This document shows positions 1 through 5,434 of a stretch of DNA of 6,833 nt, in pieces. Numbering within the stretch: the first letter of the stretch is position 1; the number at the start of each line of letters is the position of its first letter. The notes under the pieces are model-generated. The model saw only the letters and a program-made list of their open reading frames with translations. It did no database searches and had not been told where the DNA came from. The position numbers and the translations under genes are program-made. The DNA comes from Bordetella parapertussis (GTDB lineage Bacteria; Pseudomonadota; Gammaproteobacteria; Burkholderiales; Burkholderiaceae_C). The stretch is from positions 1-6,833 of the forward strand of contig CALQBT020000151.1 in assembly GCA_943328885.2 (NCBI GenBank), in the 5' to 3' direction.

Positions 1-193
1 CCTTGGAACTCGACGCCACGCCCCCGCTGCTGAACATCAGCGTGCCCTGGTAGCTGCGCAGCTGCGCCGCCTGCTGGATGCGGCCCAGACTGGCCGCCGG
101 TGTCGTGGCGGGGGCCTGGGCCAGCGCACAGGCCGAAGCCAGCGCGAGTCCGGCCCCCAGAGCAAGCCAGAAACGCCGGGTCCGCGTGGTCAC
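1..193 (-). CDS. rseB: RseB/MucB-type sigma-E regulatory protein, N-terminal part only
   Basis: The gene runs off the left edge and only the first 64 codons are present. RseB is the periplasmic partner that binds RseA and shields it from proteolysis until envelope damage is sensed. The visible protein begins with a signal peptide: basic residues RTRR, then a hydrophobic stretch of about 18 residues ending ACALAQA, with probable cleavage near residues 25-28. After it comes LRSYQGTLMFSSGG followed by VASSS, which resembles the start of the RseB/MucB sensor domain (family pattern YQGT plus a strand and a VxSSS segment). The start is GTG at 193-191; the preceding rseA stop overlaps it as GTGA, and no nearby in-frame ATG exists, so translation is probably coupled to rseA. 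No Shine-Dalgarno sequence is seen. The identification rests on this short fragment and on its position after rseA, which is the standard order. Confidence 0.85.
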   Translation of the reverse strand, partial: MTTRTRRFWLALGAGLALASACALAQAPATTPAASLGRIQQAAQLRSYQGTLMFSSGGVASSSK

Positions 194-759
194 TGGATGT
201 CCGACACGGTGTGCACGCGAAATTGCGCACCGCCCGCTGTCATCACGCCATTGGCCATCGTGCGGTGAGCCTCGAGGTAGCGGTCGAGGCGAGCGTTGCG
301 CACCAACTCGCCAGCCTGCACTCTGCGCGCCAGTTGCGAACCAGAGGCCTGAGCGCCCGGATCGATCACCAACAGTCGGTAGACCACCAGCAATCCTGCG
401 ATCGACGCGAAGCCCGCGCCGATCGCAGCCGGCTTGCGCCACCAACTCACCGATCGAAGCGCGACTTGTCTGACCGGTTTGATGGGAACCGGCTCGCGCG
501 CCAGACGGCCTCGCAGGGCTTGCAAAAACAACTCGTCGCCGGCCGGTGCAGCGGCCAAGTCCTCCGACCTCAGCACGTCGCCGATCAGGTGATAGTCGTG
601 CCAGGCCACACGCGACCCGGCATCCTGTCGCCAGACCGCCAGCACCTCGTCGACAGCGCCAGGCCAGAGGTCGCCGTCCATCGCCGACGACAGCCGGCTC
701 AAGCCGGCGCGATCGCTGGAAATATCTGGCCTGTCCGAAGGATTCAGCTCGGTGCTCAT
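190..759 (-). CDS. rseA: RseA/MucA-type anti-sigma-E factor
   Basis: This 189-residue single-pass inner-membrane protein should hold RpoE inactive through its cytoplasmic N-terminal domain and release it after regulated proteolysis. Visible parts are an anti-sigma domain at about residues 18-75, with LSRLSSAMDGDL and later YHLIGDVLRSEDL, both typical of RseA family members; a hydrophobic segment at about 111-132, preceded by the basic WWRKP; and a periplasmic tail of about 55 residues ending with LDRYLEAHR, also typical of the family. The ATG at 759-757 is chosen over upstream frame extension because GGGAG lies at 768-764, correctly spaced before it, and because the protein then begins like its relatives. 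It lies 79 bases after rpoE and overlaps rseB by four bases. The 79-base gap could hold a regulatory element, but I see no clear promoter or terminator in it. Confidence 0.93.
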   Translation of the reverse strand: MSTELNPSDRPDISSDRAGLSRLSSAMDGDLWPGAVDEVLAVWRQDAGSRVAWHDYHLIGDVLRSEDLAAAPAGDELFLQALRGRLAREPVPIKPVRQVALRSVSWWRKPAAIGAGFASIAGLLVVYRLLVIDPGAQASGSQLARRVQAGELVRNARLDRYLEAHRTMANGVMTAGGAQFRVHTVSDIQ

Positions 760-838
760 AAGACTCCCAACAACTTGACCGCGGCAGCACGGTCCACCAC
801 AAACCGCAGGCCTGAGCCGCTTGACCCACAAACTCGCT

Positions 839-1450
839 TCACCACCGATCCCCCACCCGGGTGTCGAGCAAGGGACGCAAGCGCAGTGCAACCGACTCAC
901 GCGCCCGAAAAATGCGCGACCGAACCGTACCGATCGGGCAATTCATCATCTCGGCGATCTCTTCATAGCTCAAGCCCTCGATCTCGCGCAGCATGATCGC
1001 CTGCCGCAGATCAGGCGACAAGGCATCGATCGCGGCGTTGACAGCTTGGGCAAGCTCCTTGCTTGCCAGCAAGGTTTCAGGCGTTGCATCATCACTTGGT
1101 TCGCGCTCGACGCGAGAAGTTTCATCGTCGTCATCACGGTTGCCCGCCAGCGTCGTTTCGGACACCAGCAAATCGCGCTTGATCTCGACCAGGGCCTTCT
1201 TGGCCGTGTTGACAGCGATGCGGTAAAGCCAGGTGTAGAAAGCACTGTCGCCACGGAACTGAGGCAAGGCGCGGTAAGCACGGATGAAGCTTTCCTGCGC
1301 GATGTCCTGCACCAGGTCGACATCGCGCACCATGCGGCCAATCAATCGCTCGATCCGACGCTGGTACTTGATCACCAGCATCTCGAAAGCACGCTGGTCG
1401 CCGCCCTGGGCGCGCTCAACCAGAGCGCGGTCGATGTCATCGATGCTCAT
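839..1450 (-). CDS. rpoE: ECF RNA polymerase sigma factor RpoE (sigma-E/AlgU type)
   Basis: This 203-residue ECF sigma factor would direct RNA polymerase to envelope-stress promoters. Region 2 spans about residues 20-90, with DLVQDIAQESFIRAYRAL (the core-binding and -10-recognition part) and FRGDSAFYTWLYRIAVNTAK. An acidic, variable linker follows at about 104-125 (RDDDDE). Region 4 covers about 140-195, with LSPDLRQAIMLREIEGLSY and the helix-turn-helix YEEIAEMMNCPIGTVRSRIFRAR in two contiguous parts, which would contact the -35 element. Its length matches the family (about 190-200 residues). The ATG at 1450-1448 is preferred because relatives begin with a short MSxxxID segment just before LVERAQ. 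The frame stays open upstream, but using it would overlap the preceding gene. No strong Shine-Dalgarno sequence precedes the start; the preceding stop is only 10 bases away, so translational coupling is likely. No good sigma-E-type promoter (GGAACTT/TCTGA) was seen before it on this strand. Confidence 0.97.
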   Translation of the reverse strand: MSIDDIDRALVERAQGGDQRAFEMLVIKYQRRIERLIGRMVRDVDLVQDIAQESFIRAYRALPQFRGDSAFYTWLYRIAVNTAKKALVEIKRDLLVSETTLAGNRDDDDETSRVEREPSDDATPETLLASKELAQAVNAAIDALSPDLRQAIMLREIEGLSYEEIAEMMNCPIGTVRSRIFRARESVALRLRPLLDTRVGDRW

Positions 1451-1460
1451 GGACAAACCA

Positions 1461-1955
1461 TCATGGCCCACGCCGGTCGGCTGGACTTGTGGCCGGGCTA
1501 CCGGCATGGGCCATCAAGGCCACGCGCAGACCGTGCCAGGCAGAGCCCACAGATGACGCGCGAGCCACCTGCCAGCGCCCCCCCCCCGCAGCGGGATGGA
1601 TGCGCAGCAGCAACCAGGACCCGAGATCGAGCGCGACCTCCAGCCTTGTCAGCACAAGTTCGGCCCCGCTGTAGTTGCCAGACGGGCGCAGGACCAGGGT
1701 CCAGACCTGAGCATCCCAGCGCAGCCAGAGAGCATTGCCAGGCAAGGCTGAGCGCGCCAACACAGCGCCAAGCCAGGCGGCAGCTGCGACCAGCGCTGCC
1801 GCGGCGATCCAGCCCAGCCAGGACATCGCCAGTTCGGCCAAGCCCTGAACCCAGGCCAGCAGGGCCGCGCCCGTCAGGGCGTGCAGCAGCGCGATCAACA
1901 CCCGTTCAAGCCGGCCACCATCCAGGCTTGCCGACACGGCCGGGGCAGCCTGCAT
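1461..1955 (-). CDS. Small two-helix membrane protein, YgfX/CptA-like, function unproven
   Basis: The protein has 164 residues. Two hydrophobic segments at about residues 17-38 and 43-68 form a tight hairpin, followed by a probably cytoplasmic soluble domain. That domain carries WLRWDAQVWTL (77-87), then VALDLGSWLLLRI (107-119), RWQVARA and WHGLRVAL (140-147). This plan, including a W-LR-xxL ending, resembles the YgfX/CptA family (E. coli member about 135 residues), which sits beside the flavinylation factor SdhE in gammaproteobacteria and close to the rpoE locus in Pseudomonas. The assignment is my inference from architecture and short motifs, not a search. The gene is 12 bases after fabF and 10 bases before rpoE, so it is almost certainly cotranscribed with both. 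ATG is at 1955-1953, with GGGG close before it. A run of ten G lies in codons for AAGGG (122-126); a one-base slip there would replace the conserved C-terminal segment. The gene is probably real; its role is not known. Confidence 0.8.
   Translation of the reverse strand: MQAAPAVSASLDGGRLERVLIALLHALTGAALLAWVQGLAELAMSWLGWIAAAALVAAAAWLGAVLARSALPGNALWLRWDAQVWTLVLRPSGNYSGAELVLTRLEVALDLGSWLLLRIHPAAGGGRWQVARASSVGSAWHGLRVALMAHAGSPATSPADRRGP
1578..1587 (-). repeat. Ten-base homopolymer (G10 on the coding strand)
   Basis: Ten consecutive C on the plus strand give G10 in the YgfX-like gene, encoding part of AAGGG at residues 122-126. One extra G would shift into a frame ending at TAG 1500-1498, and one fewer into a frame ending at TGA 1515-1513. 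Both would lose the family-like WHGLRVAL segment. The present length keeps the conserved frame. Tracts of this length are slippage-prone and also sequencing-error-prone. Confidence 0.9.
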
Positions 1956-1967
1956 CCCCGTGCAGGC

Positions 1968-3212
1968 TCACACCCGACGCAAGACCAGCGTGCCGTTGGT
2001 GCCGCCGAAGCCGAAATTGTTCTTCACCGCGACGTCGATCTTCATCTCGCGCGCTGTGTTGGCGCAGTAGTCGAGGTCGCAGGCCGGATCCTGGTTGAAG
2101 ATGTTGATGGTGGGCGGCGACACCTGGTGGTAGAGCGCCAGCGCCGTGAACACCGACTCGATGCCTCCAGCGCCACCCAGCAAGTGCCCGGTCATCGACT
2201 TGGTCGAGTTGACCACCAGACTGGCCGCATGGTGGCCAAACGCCAGCTTGATCGCATTCGTTTCGTTCAAGTCACCGAGCGGGGTCGAGGTGCCGTGGGC
2301 GTTGAGGTACTGCACATCGGCCGCATTGACGCCCGCATTGAGCAGCGCGGCCCGCATCGACCGATTGGGGCCGTCGACATTGGGCGCCGTCATGTGATAG
2401 GCATCAGCGCCCATGCCAAAACCGGCCAGCTCGGCATAAATCCGGGCGCCGCGCTTCTTGGCATATTCGTATTCTTCGAGCACCACCACGCCCGAGCCCT
2501 CGCCCAGCACGAAGCCATCGCGGTCGCGATCCCAGGGCCTCGACGCCGTCTGCGGATCATCGTTGCGCGAAGACAGCGCGCGCGCGGCAGCAAAACCGCC
2601 GATGCCCAGCGGCGAGACCGTGCTTTCGGCACCGCCGGCGACCATCACATCGACGTCACCGTACTCGATCAATCGCCCGGCCAAACCGATCGCGTGGAGA
2701 CCGGTACTGCAGGCGGTGGCCAGCGCCAGGTTGGGGCCGGTGAAGCCGAACTTGATCGACAGATGGCCCGAGATCATGTTGATGATCGAGGCCGGCACAA
2801 AGAAAGGCGAGATGCGCCTGGCGCCGCGCGCGGCATATTCGATCTGGGTCTCTTCGATCAAAGGCAGACCGCCGATGCCCGACCCTACCATGCAACCTAT
2901 GCGCTCGGCCTGCTCCGCACTGAGCGCCTCAGCGGTCGGCAAGCCCGCATCCTGCACCGCCTGGATCGCCGCCGCCAAGCCATAGTGGATGAACTTGTCC
3001 ATGTGGCGGGCTTCCTTGGCGGGGATGTAATCCTCGATCTGGAAGTCCTTGACCTCGCCCGCAAACCGGCACGACAACGCCGAAGCGTCGAAGCGGCTGA
3101 CGTTGGCGATGCCTGAGCGGCCCGCCAGAATGTTGGCCCAGCCGGCGGCCACTGAATTGCCTACCGGGCTGACCAGCCCGAGGCCGGTGATGACAACGCG
3201 ACGACGGGTCAT
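1968..3212 (-). CDS. fabF: 3-oxoacyl-[ACP] synthase II (beta-ketoacyl-ACP synthase II)
   Basis: FabF condenses malonyl-ACP with an acyl-ACP, extending the growing chain by two carbons with release of CO2; in many bacteria it is also needed to elongate the C16:1 intermediate. The 414-residue protein matches the usual length (E. coli about 413). The thiolase-fold catalytic set is complete: nucleophile Cys168 in TACSTG, His306 in NAHGTSTPLGD, Lys338 and His343 in KSMTGHLLGGAGG, and the gating loop GFGGTNG at 401-407. The N-terminus RRVVITGLGLVSPVGN is canonical, which supports the ATG at 3212-3210. The gene starts 11 bases after acpP and has no Shine-Dalgarno sequence in the adjacent T-rich segment, so coupling to acpP translation is likely. 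The acpP-fabF pair is the usual arrangement, placing the carrier next to an enzyme that uses it. Confidence 0.98.
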   Translation of the reverse strand: MTRRRVVITGLGLVSPVGNSVAAGWANILAGRSGIANVSRFDASALSCRFAGEVKDFQIEDYIPAKEARHMDKFIHYGLAAAIQAVQDAGLPTAEALSAEQAERIGCMVGSGIGGLPLIEETQIEYAARGARRISPFFVPASIINMISGHLSIKFGFTGPNLALATACSTGLHAIGLAGRLIEYGDVDVMVAGGAESTVSPLGIGGFAAARALSSRNDDPQTASRPWDRDRDGFVLGEGSGVVVLEEYEYAKKRGARIYAELAGFGMGADAYHMTAPNVDGPNRSMRAALLNAGVNAADVQYLNAHGTSTPLGDLNETNAIKLAFGHHAASLVVNSTKSMTGHLLGGAGGIESVFTALALYHQVSPPTINIFNQDPACDLDYCANTAREMKIDVAVKNNFGFGGTNGTLVLRRV

Positions 3213-3223
3213 GTCAAAAACAG

Positions 3224-3463
3224 TCAGGCCTTCTGGTGGTTCTGCGCGTAGTCGATCGCCAGCTGAACCGTGGTGATCTTCTCCGCCTCTTCGTCGGGAA
3301 TTTCGATGCCAAACTCGTCCTCGAGCGCCATCACCAACTCCACCGTGTCGAGCGAGTCGGCACCCAGATCGGCCACGAAAGCCTTCTCGTTGCTGACATC
3401 GGCCTCAGGCACGCCGAGTTGCTCGGCAATGATTTTTTTGACGCGTGCTTCTATATCGCTCAT
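3224..3463 (-). CDS. acpP: Acyl carrier protein AcpP
   Basis: The 79-residue acidic protein is the cytoplasmic carrier of growing acyl chains, served by all the Fab enzymes encoded around it. The phosphopantetheine attachment serine is Ser37 in [15 protein letters not shown], at the start of helix II, and the acidic helix-II face used for docking partner enzymes ([14 protein letters not shown]) is intact. Length and sequence match the family (E. coli 78 residues including Met). The ATG at 3463-3461 is fixed by the canonical [10 protein letters not shown] start and by a strong GGAGGAG Shine-Dalgarno just upstream; the frame is open further upstream but that stretch is intergenic. A 153-base gap separates it from fabG, the largest in the window, which fits extra expression of this abundant protein. 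Phosphopantetheinylation would be by a holo-ACP synthase encoded elsewhere. Confidence 0.98.
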   Translation of the reverse strand: MSDIEARVKKIIAEQLGVPEADVSNEKAFVADLGADSLDTVELVMALEDEFGIEIPDEEAEKITTVQLAIDYAQNHQKA

Positions 3464-3480
3464 GACTCCTCCGGGAGTAA
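3464..3480 (-). promoter_or_regulatory. Strong acpP ribosome binding site, possibly inside a small hairpin
   Basis: GGAGGAG at 3472-3466 is the best Shine-Dalgarno match in the window, with a short spacing of about 2-4 bases to the acpP ATG depending on the pairing register. ACTCC at 3478-3474 and GGAGT at 3469-3465 can pair around a four-base loop CGGA, giving a 5-bp stem that would include part of the Shine-Dalgarno. The strong site is seen directly; the hairpin is a weak structural inference that could be chance, since any GGAG has many partners in a GC-rich genome. Confidence 0.6.
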
Positions 3481-3500
3481 AAATGCTCAAACAGACCAGG

Positions 3501-3506
3501 ATTCTA
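3501..3506 (-). promoter_or_regulatory. acpP: Candidate -10 box for an acpP promoter
   Basis: The minus strand reads TAGAAT here, five of six matches to the sigma-70 -10 consensus, in an otherwise very GC-rich intergenic region and 37 bases before the acpP start. Transcription from it would give a leader of about 30 bases. No convincing -35 hexamer lies 16-18 bases upstream (CCCGAA at 17). The TTGACC at 3556-3551 is too far away, with 44 bases between. The call is therefore weak. Confidence 0.3.
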
Positions 3507-3517
3507 CCGGCGGCGGT

Positions 3518-3530
3518 GCCCGCTTCGGGC
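3518..3530 (-). other. Small inverted repeat between fabG and acpP
   Basis: GCCCG and CGGGC form a perfect 5-bp stem around the three-base loop AAG on the minus strand. It lies in the spacer just upstream of the TAGAAT box. It has no T tract, so it is not an intrinsic terminator. Such short GC stems are common by chance in GC-rich DNA, so significance is doubtful. Confidence 0.3.
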
Positions 3531-3577
3531 CATCGCCCCCGCGCCGCGCCGGTCAAACCTCTGATCGGCGGGTGGAA

Positions 3578-3609
3578 CAGGTCGTCACGCTTGGCGGCGC
3601 CACGACCTG
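3578..3609 (-). other. Stem-loop directly after fabG (attenuator or mRNA-processing candidate)
   Basis: A perfect 8-bp inverted repeat, CAGGTCGT and ACGACCTG, encloses 16 bases. On the minus strand the interior can continue the stem after a G-G mismatch with one G-U and three G-C pairs, closing on a six-base loop. It begins 7 bases after the fabG stop and ends 114 bases before the acpP start. No run of T follows it, so it does not look like a classical intrinsic terminator. A role in limiting read-through, or in protecting or processing the fabG end so that fabG and acpP levels differ, is inference. Confidence 0.55.
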
Positions 3610-3616
3610 CAGGCTT

Positions 3617-4444
3617 TCAATTCATGTACATACCGCCATTGACGTGCAATTCGGCACCGGTGATGTAGGACGCCAGCGGCGACGCAAGAAACGCCACCGC
3701 ATGGGCGACCTCCTCGGGCGTACCGAGCCGGCCGAGTGGAATCTGACCCAGCAGCGCGGCCTTCTGCGCCTCGGGCAGGCCCGCGGTCATGTCGGTGGCG
3801 ATGAATCCCGGCGCGATGCAGTTGACGGTGATGTTGCGGCTGCCCAACTCGCGCGCCAGCGAGCGCGTCATGCCCGCCACGCCGGCCTTGGCCGCAGCGT
3901 AGTTGGCCTGGCCGGCGTTGCCTGCCGCACCCACCACCGAGGTGATGCTGATGATGCGGCCGTGACGCTGCTTCATCATCGTTCGCATCACCGCGCGGCT
4001 GCAGCGAAACACCGCCTTCAGGTTGGTGTCGAGCACCGCGTCCCAATCGTCGTCCTTCATGCGCATCGCCAGTGTGTCACGGGTGATGCCGGCGTTGTTG
4101 ATCAGCACGTGCAAGCCGCCATGGGATTTGACGATGGCGTCGATCGCCGCATCAACGCCAGCAGGGTCGTTGACGTCCAGGCACAAGCCCTCGCCACCGT
4201 GGGGCGCCAGCGCCTCAGTGATAGCCGCCGCACCGGCGGCGCTGGTGGCCGTGCCGATCACGACAAATCCCTGGGCGGCCAAGGCTTGGGCGATGGCGCG
4301 GCCGATGCCTCTGGTCGCGCCGGTGACGAGCGCGACTTGGCGGTCTGCGCCGGTGACCTGCGCGACTTGGCGGTCTGCGCCGGTGACCTGCGCGACTTGG
4401 CGGTCTGCGCCGGTGACCTGCGCGCCCTGAGAGGGTTCGCTCAC
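3617..4444 (-). CDS. fabG: 3-oxoacyl-[ACP] reductase with a repeat-expanded N-terminus
   Basis: FabG is the NADPH-dependent short-chain dehydrogenase that reduces 3-ketoacyl-ACP to 3-hydroxyacyl-ACP, the first reduction in each elongation cycle. The core is intact: cofactor loop TGATRGIG at 41-48, NNAG at 116-119, Asn141, and the catalytic Ser169, Tyr182 and Lys186 in SVVG and YAAAK. The C-terminus ITGAELHVNGGMYMN is canonical. At 275 residues it is about 30 longer than the usual 244-248, and the catalytic residues are shifted by exactly 31 from E. coli positions. The surplus is three consecutive copies of QVTGADRQVA at residues 9-38. The GTG at 4444-4442 is the only start codon (ATG, GTG or TTG) in this frame between the fabD stop and the cofactor loop, and it overlaps that stop as GTGA, so the repeats should be translated. 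The function call is secure; the effect of the extension is unknown. Confidence 0.97.
   Translation of the reverse strand: MSEPSQGAQVTGADRQVAQVTGADRQVAQVTGADRQVALVTGATRGIGRAIAQALAAQGFVVIGTATSAAGAAAITEALAPHGGEGLCLDVNDPAGVDAAIDAIVKSHGGLHVLINNAGITRDTLAMRMKDDDWDAVLDTNLKAVFRCSRAVMRTMMKQRHGRIISITSVVGAAGNAGQANYAAAKAGVAGMTRSLARELGSRNITVNCIAPGFIATDMTAGLPEAQKAALLGQIPLGRLGTPEEVAHAVAFLASPLASYITGAELHVNGGMYMN
4331..4420 (-). repeat. fabG: Three perfect tandem copies of a 30-base unit within fabG
   Basis: Positions 4331-4360, 4361-4390 and 4391-4420 are identical base for base. A partial, imperfect continuation lies at 4321-4330 (8 of 10 bases), and four matching bases follow at 4421-4424. The unit is 10 codons, so loss or gain of copies keeps the fabG frame. 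Each copy encodes QVTGADRQVA. Perfect identity, including third codon positions, indicates recent duplication or ongoing homogenisation. There are no spacers, so it is not a CRISPR array. An assembly or sequencing artefact in such a repeat cannot be excluded from the sequence alone. Confidence 0.97.
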
Positions 4445-5379
4445 GCCAGCATCCCCTTGGCTTCTTGCAGCGAGGCCGGGTCGAATACCGAGCCGCTCAT
4501 CGCCTCGGCGTCGATGCGCTTGACCATGCCGGCCAGCACCTTGCCCGGCCCGCATTCGACGATGTGGCTCAGGCCGAGCCCCCGCAGCGCGCGCACCACC
4601 TCGACCCAGCGCACCGGCCCGAAAGCCTGGCGGTACAGCGCATCACGGATCGCAGCGGCGTCCACAGGTGACGCGACATCGATGTTGTTGATGACCGGTA
4701 TCCGCGGCGCGGACAGTGCCACCGAGGCCAGACGCTCGCGCAAAGCCTCGGCAGCCGGCTTCATCAGCGCGCAGTGGAAAGGCGCGGACACCGCCAGCGC
4801 CAGCGTGCGCTTGGCACCCAGCGCTTTGAGCAGTTCGCAGGCCTTGGCCACACCCGCTTGGCTGCCGGAGATCACGATCTGCTTGGGGTCGTTGAAGTTG
4901 GCGGCTTCGACCACCTCGCCGCTGGCTGCCGCAGCCTGGGCGCAGCCTTCGACCACCTGGGACGCGTCAAGCCCGAGGATCGCTGCCATCGCCCCGGCAC
5001 CCACCGGCACTGCCCGCTGCATCGCCTGGGCCCGCAGTCGCACCAGCGGCAGCGCGTCAGCCAGGCTCAGCGAGCCCGCAGCCACCAGCGCGCTGTACTC
5101 GCCCAGCGAATGCCCTGCCACCGCAGCCGGCAACGCGCCGCCTTCGGCCAGCCAGGCGCGCCAGCAGGCGATCGCCGCGGTCAGCATCACCGGTTGGGTG
5201 TTGGTCGTGAGGTCGAGCTGTTCCTTGGGGCCAGCCGCGATCAGCGCTGCGATGTCCTCGCCGAGCGCCTGCGAGGCTTCATCCAGTGTGCTGCGCACCG
5301 CAGGGTGGTCGCCCCAGGCGTCCAGCATGCCAACGGACTGGGAACCCTGGCCCGGAAAGACAAAGGCAAACTTGGTCAT
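4441..5379 (-). CDS. fabD: Malonyl-CoA:ACP transacylase
   Basis: FabD moves malonate from CoA to ACP and so supplies the extender unit to FabH and FabF. The 312-residue protein matches the family length (E. coli 309). It begins TKFAFVFPGQGSQSVGM, the conserved first strand with the oxyanion-hole GQGSQ. Further motifs are the nucleophile Ser91 in GHSLGEYSAL, Arg116 in RLRAQAMQ, which binds the malonyl carboxylate, catalytic His202 in SAPFH, and Gln251. The ATG at 5379-5377 is set by that canonical N-terminus; longer in-frame starts would run into fabH. The bases before it are pyrimidine-rich (TTCCCTCC), with no Shine-Dalgarno sequence, so ribosomes may arrive from fabH 55 bases upstream. Its stop overlaps the fabG GTG by four bases. 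Confidence 0.98.
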   Translation of the reverse strand: MTKFAFVFPGQGSQSVGMLDAWGDHPAVRSTLDEASQALGEDIAALIAAGPKEQLDLTTNTQPVMLTAAIACWRAWLAEGGALPAAVAGHSLGEYSALVAAGSLSLADALPLVRLRAQAMQRAVPVGAGAMAAILGLDASQVVEGCAQAAAASGEVVEAANFNDPKQIVISGSQAGVAKACELLKALGAKRTLALAVSAPFHCALMKPAAEALRERLASVALSAPRIPVINNIDVASPVDAAAIRDALYRQAFGPVRWVEVVRALRGLGLSHIVECGPGKVLAGMVKRIDAEAMSGSVFDPASLQEAKGMLA

Positions 5380-5434
5380 GGAGGGAATCGTCGGAGAAGA
5401 ATTGAGGCTTGACGCACGCGAGCAAGTGTCTGGC

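Noticed and set aside
119..135. Lipobox in the RseB signal peptide (LASAC)
   Set aside because: Position -3 to the cysteine is Ala rather than Leu/Val/Ile, and RseB-type proteins are usually soluble periplasmic proteins. A signal peptidase I site near ALAQA is more likely.
774..833. Short direct repeats in the rpoE-rseA gap (CCACAAAC at 797-804 and 826-833; CTTGACC at 774-780 and 820-826 on the plus strand)
   Set aside because: Seven- and eight-base matches with unequal spacing (29 and 46 bases) do not form a consistent array and no promoter or operator pattern accompanies them. Chance is the simplest explanation.
3433..3439. Run of seven A on the acpP coding strand as a possible programmed frameshift site
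   Set aside because: It encodes the conserved VKKII segment of ACP (GTC AAA AAA ATC) and does not fit an X-XXY-YYZ slippery heptamer in this frame. The zero frame gives a complete ACP.
3551..3556. TTGACC on the minus strand as a -35 box for acpP
   Set aside because: The hexamer at 17-base spacing is ATGGCC, not a -10 box, and the better TAGAAT box is 44 bases away.
4331..4420. CRISPR-like direct repeats
   Set aside because: The 30-base copies abut with no spacers and lie in frame inside fabG.
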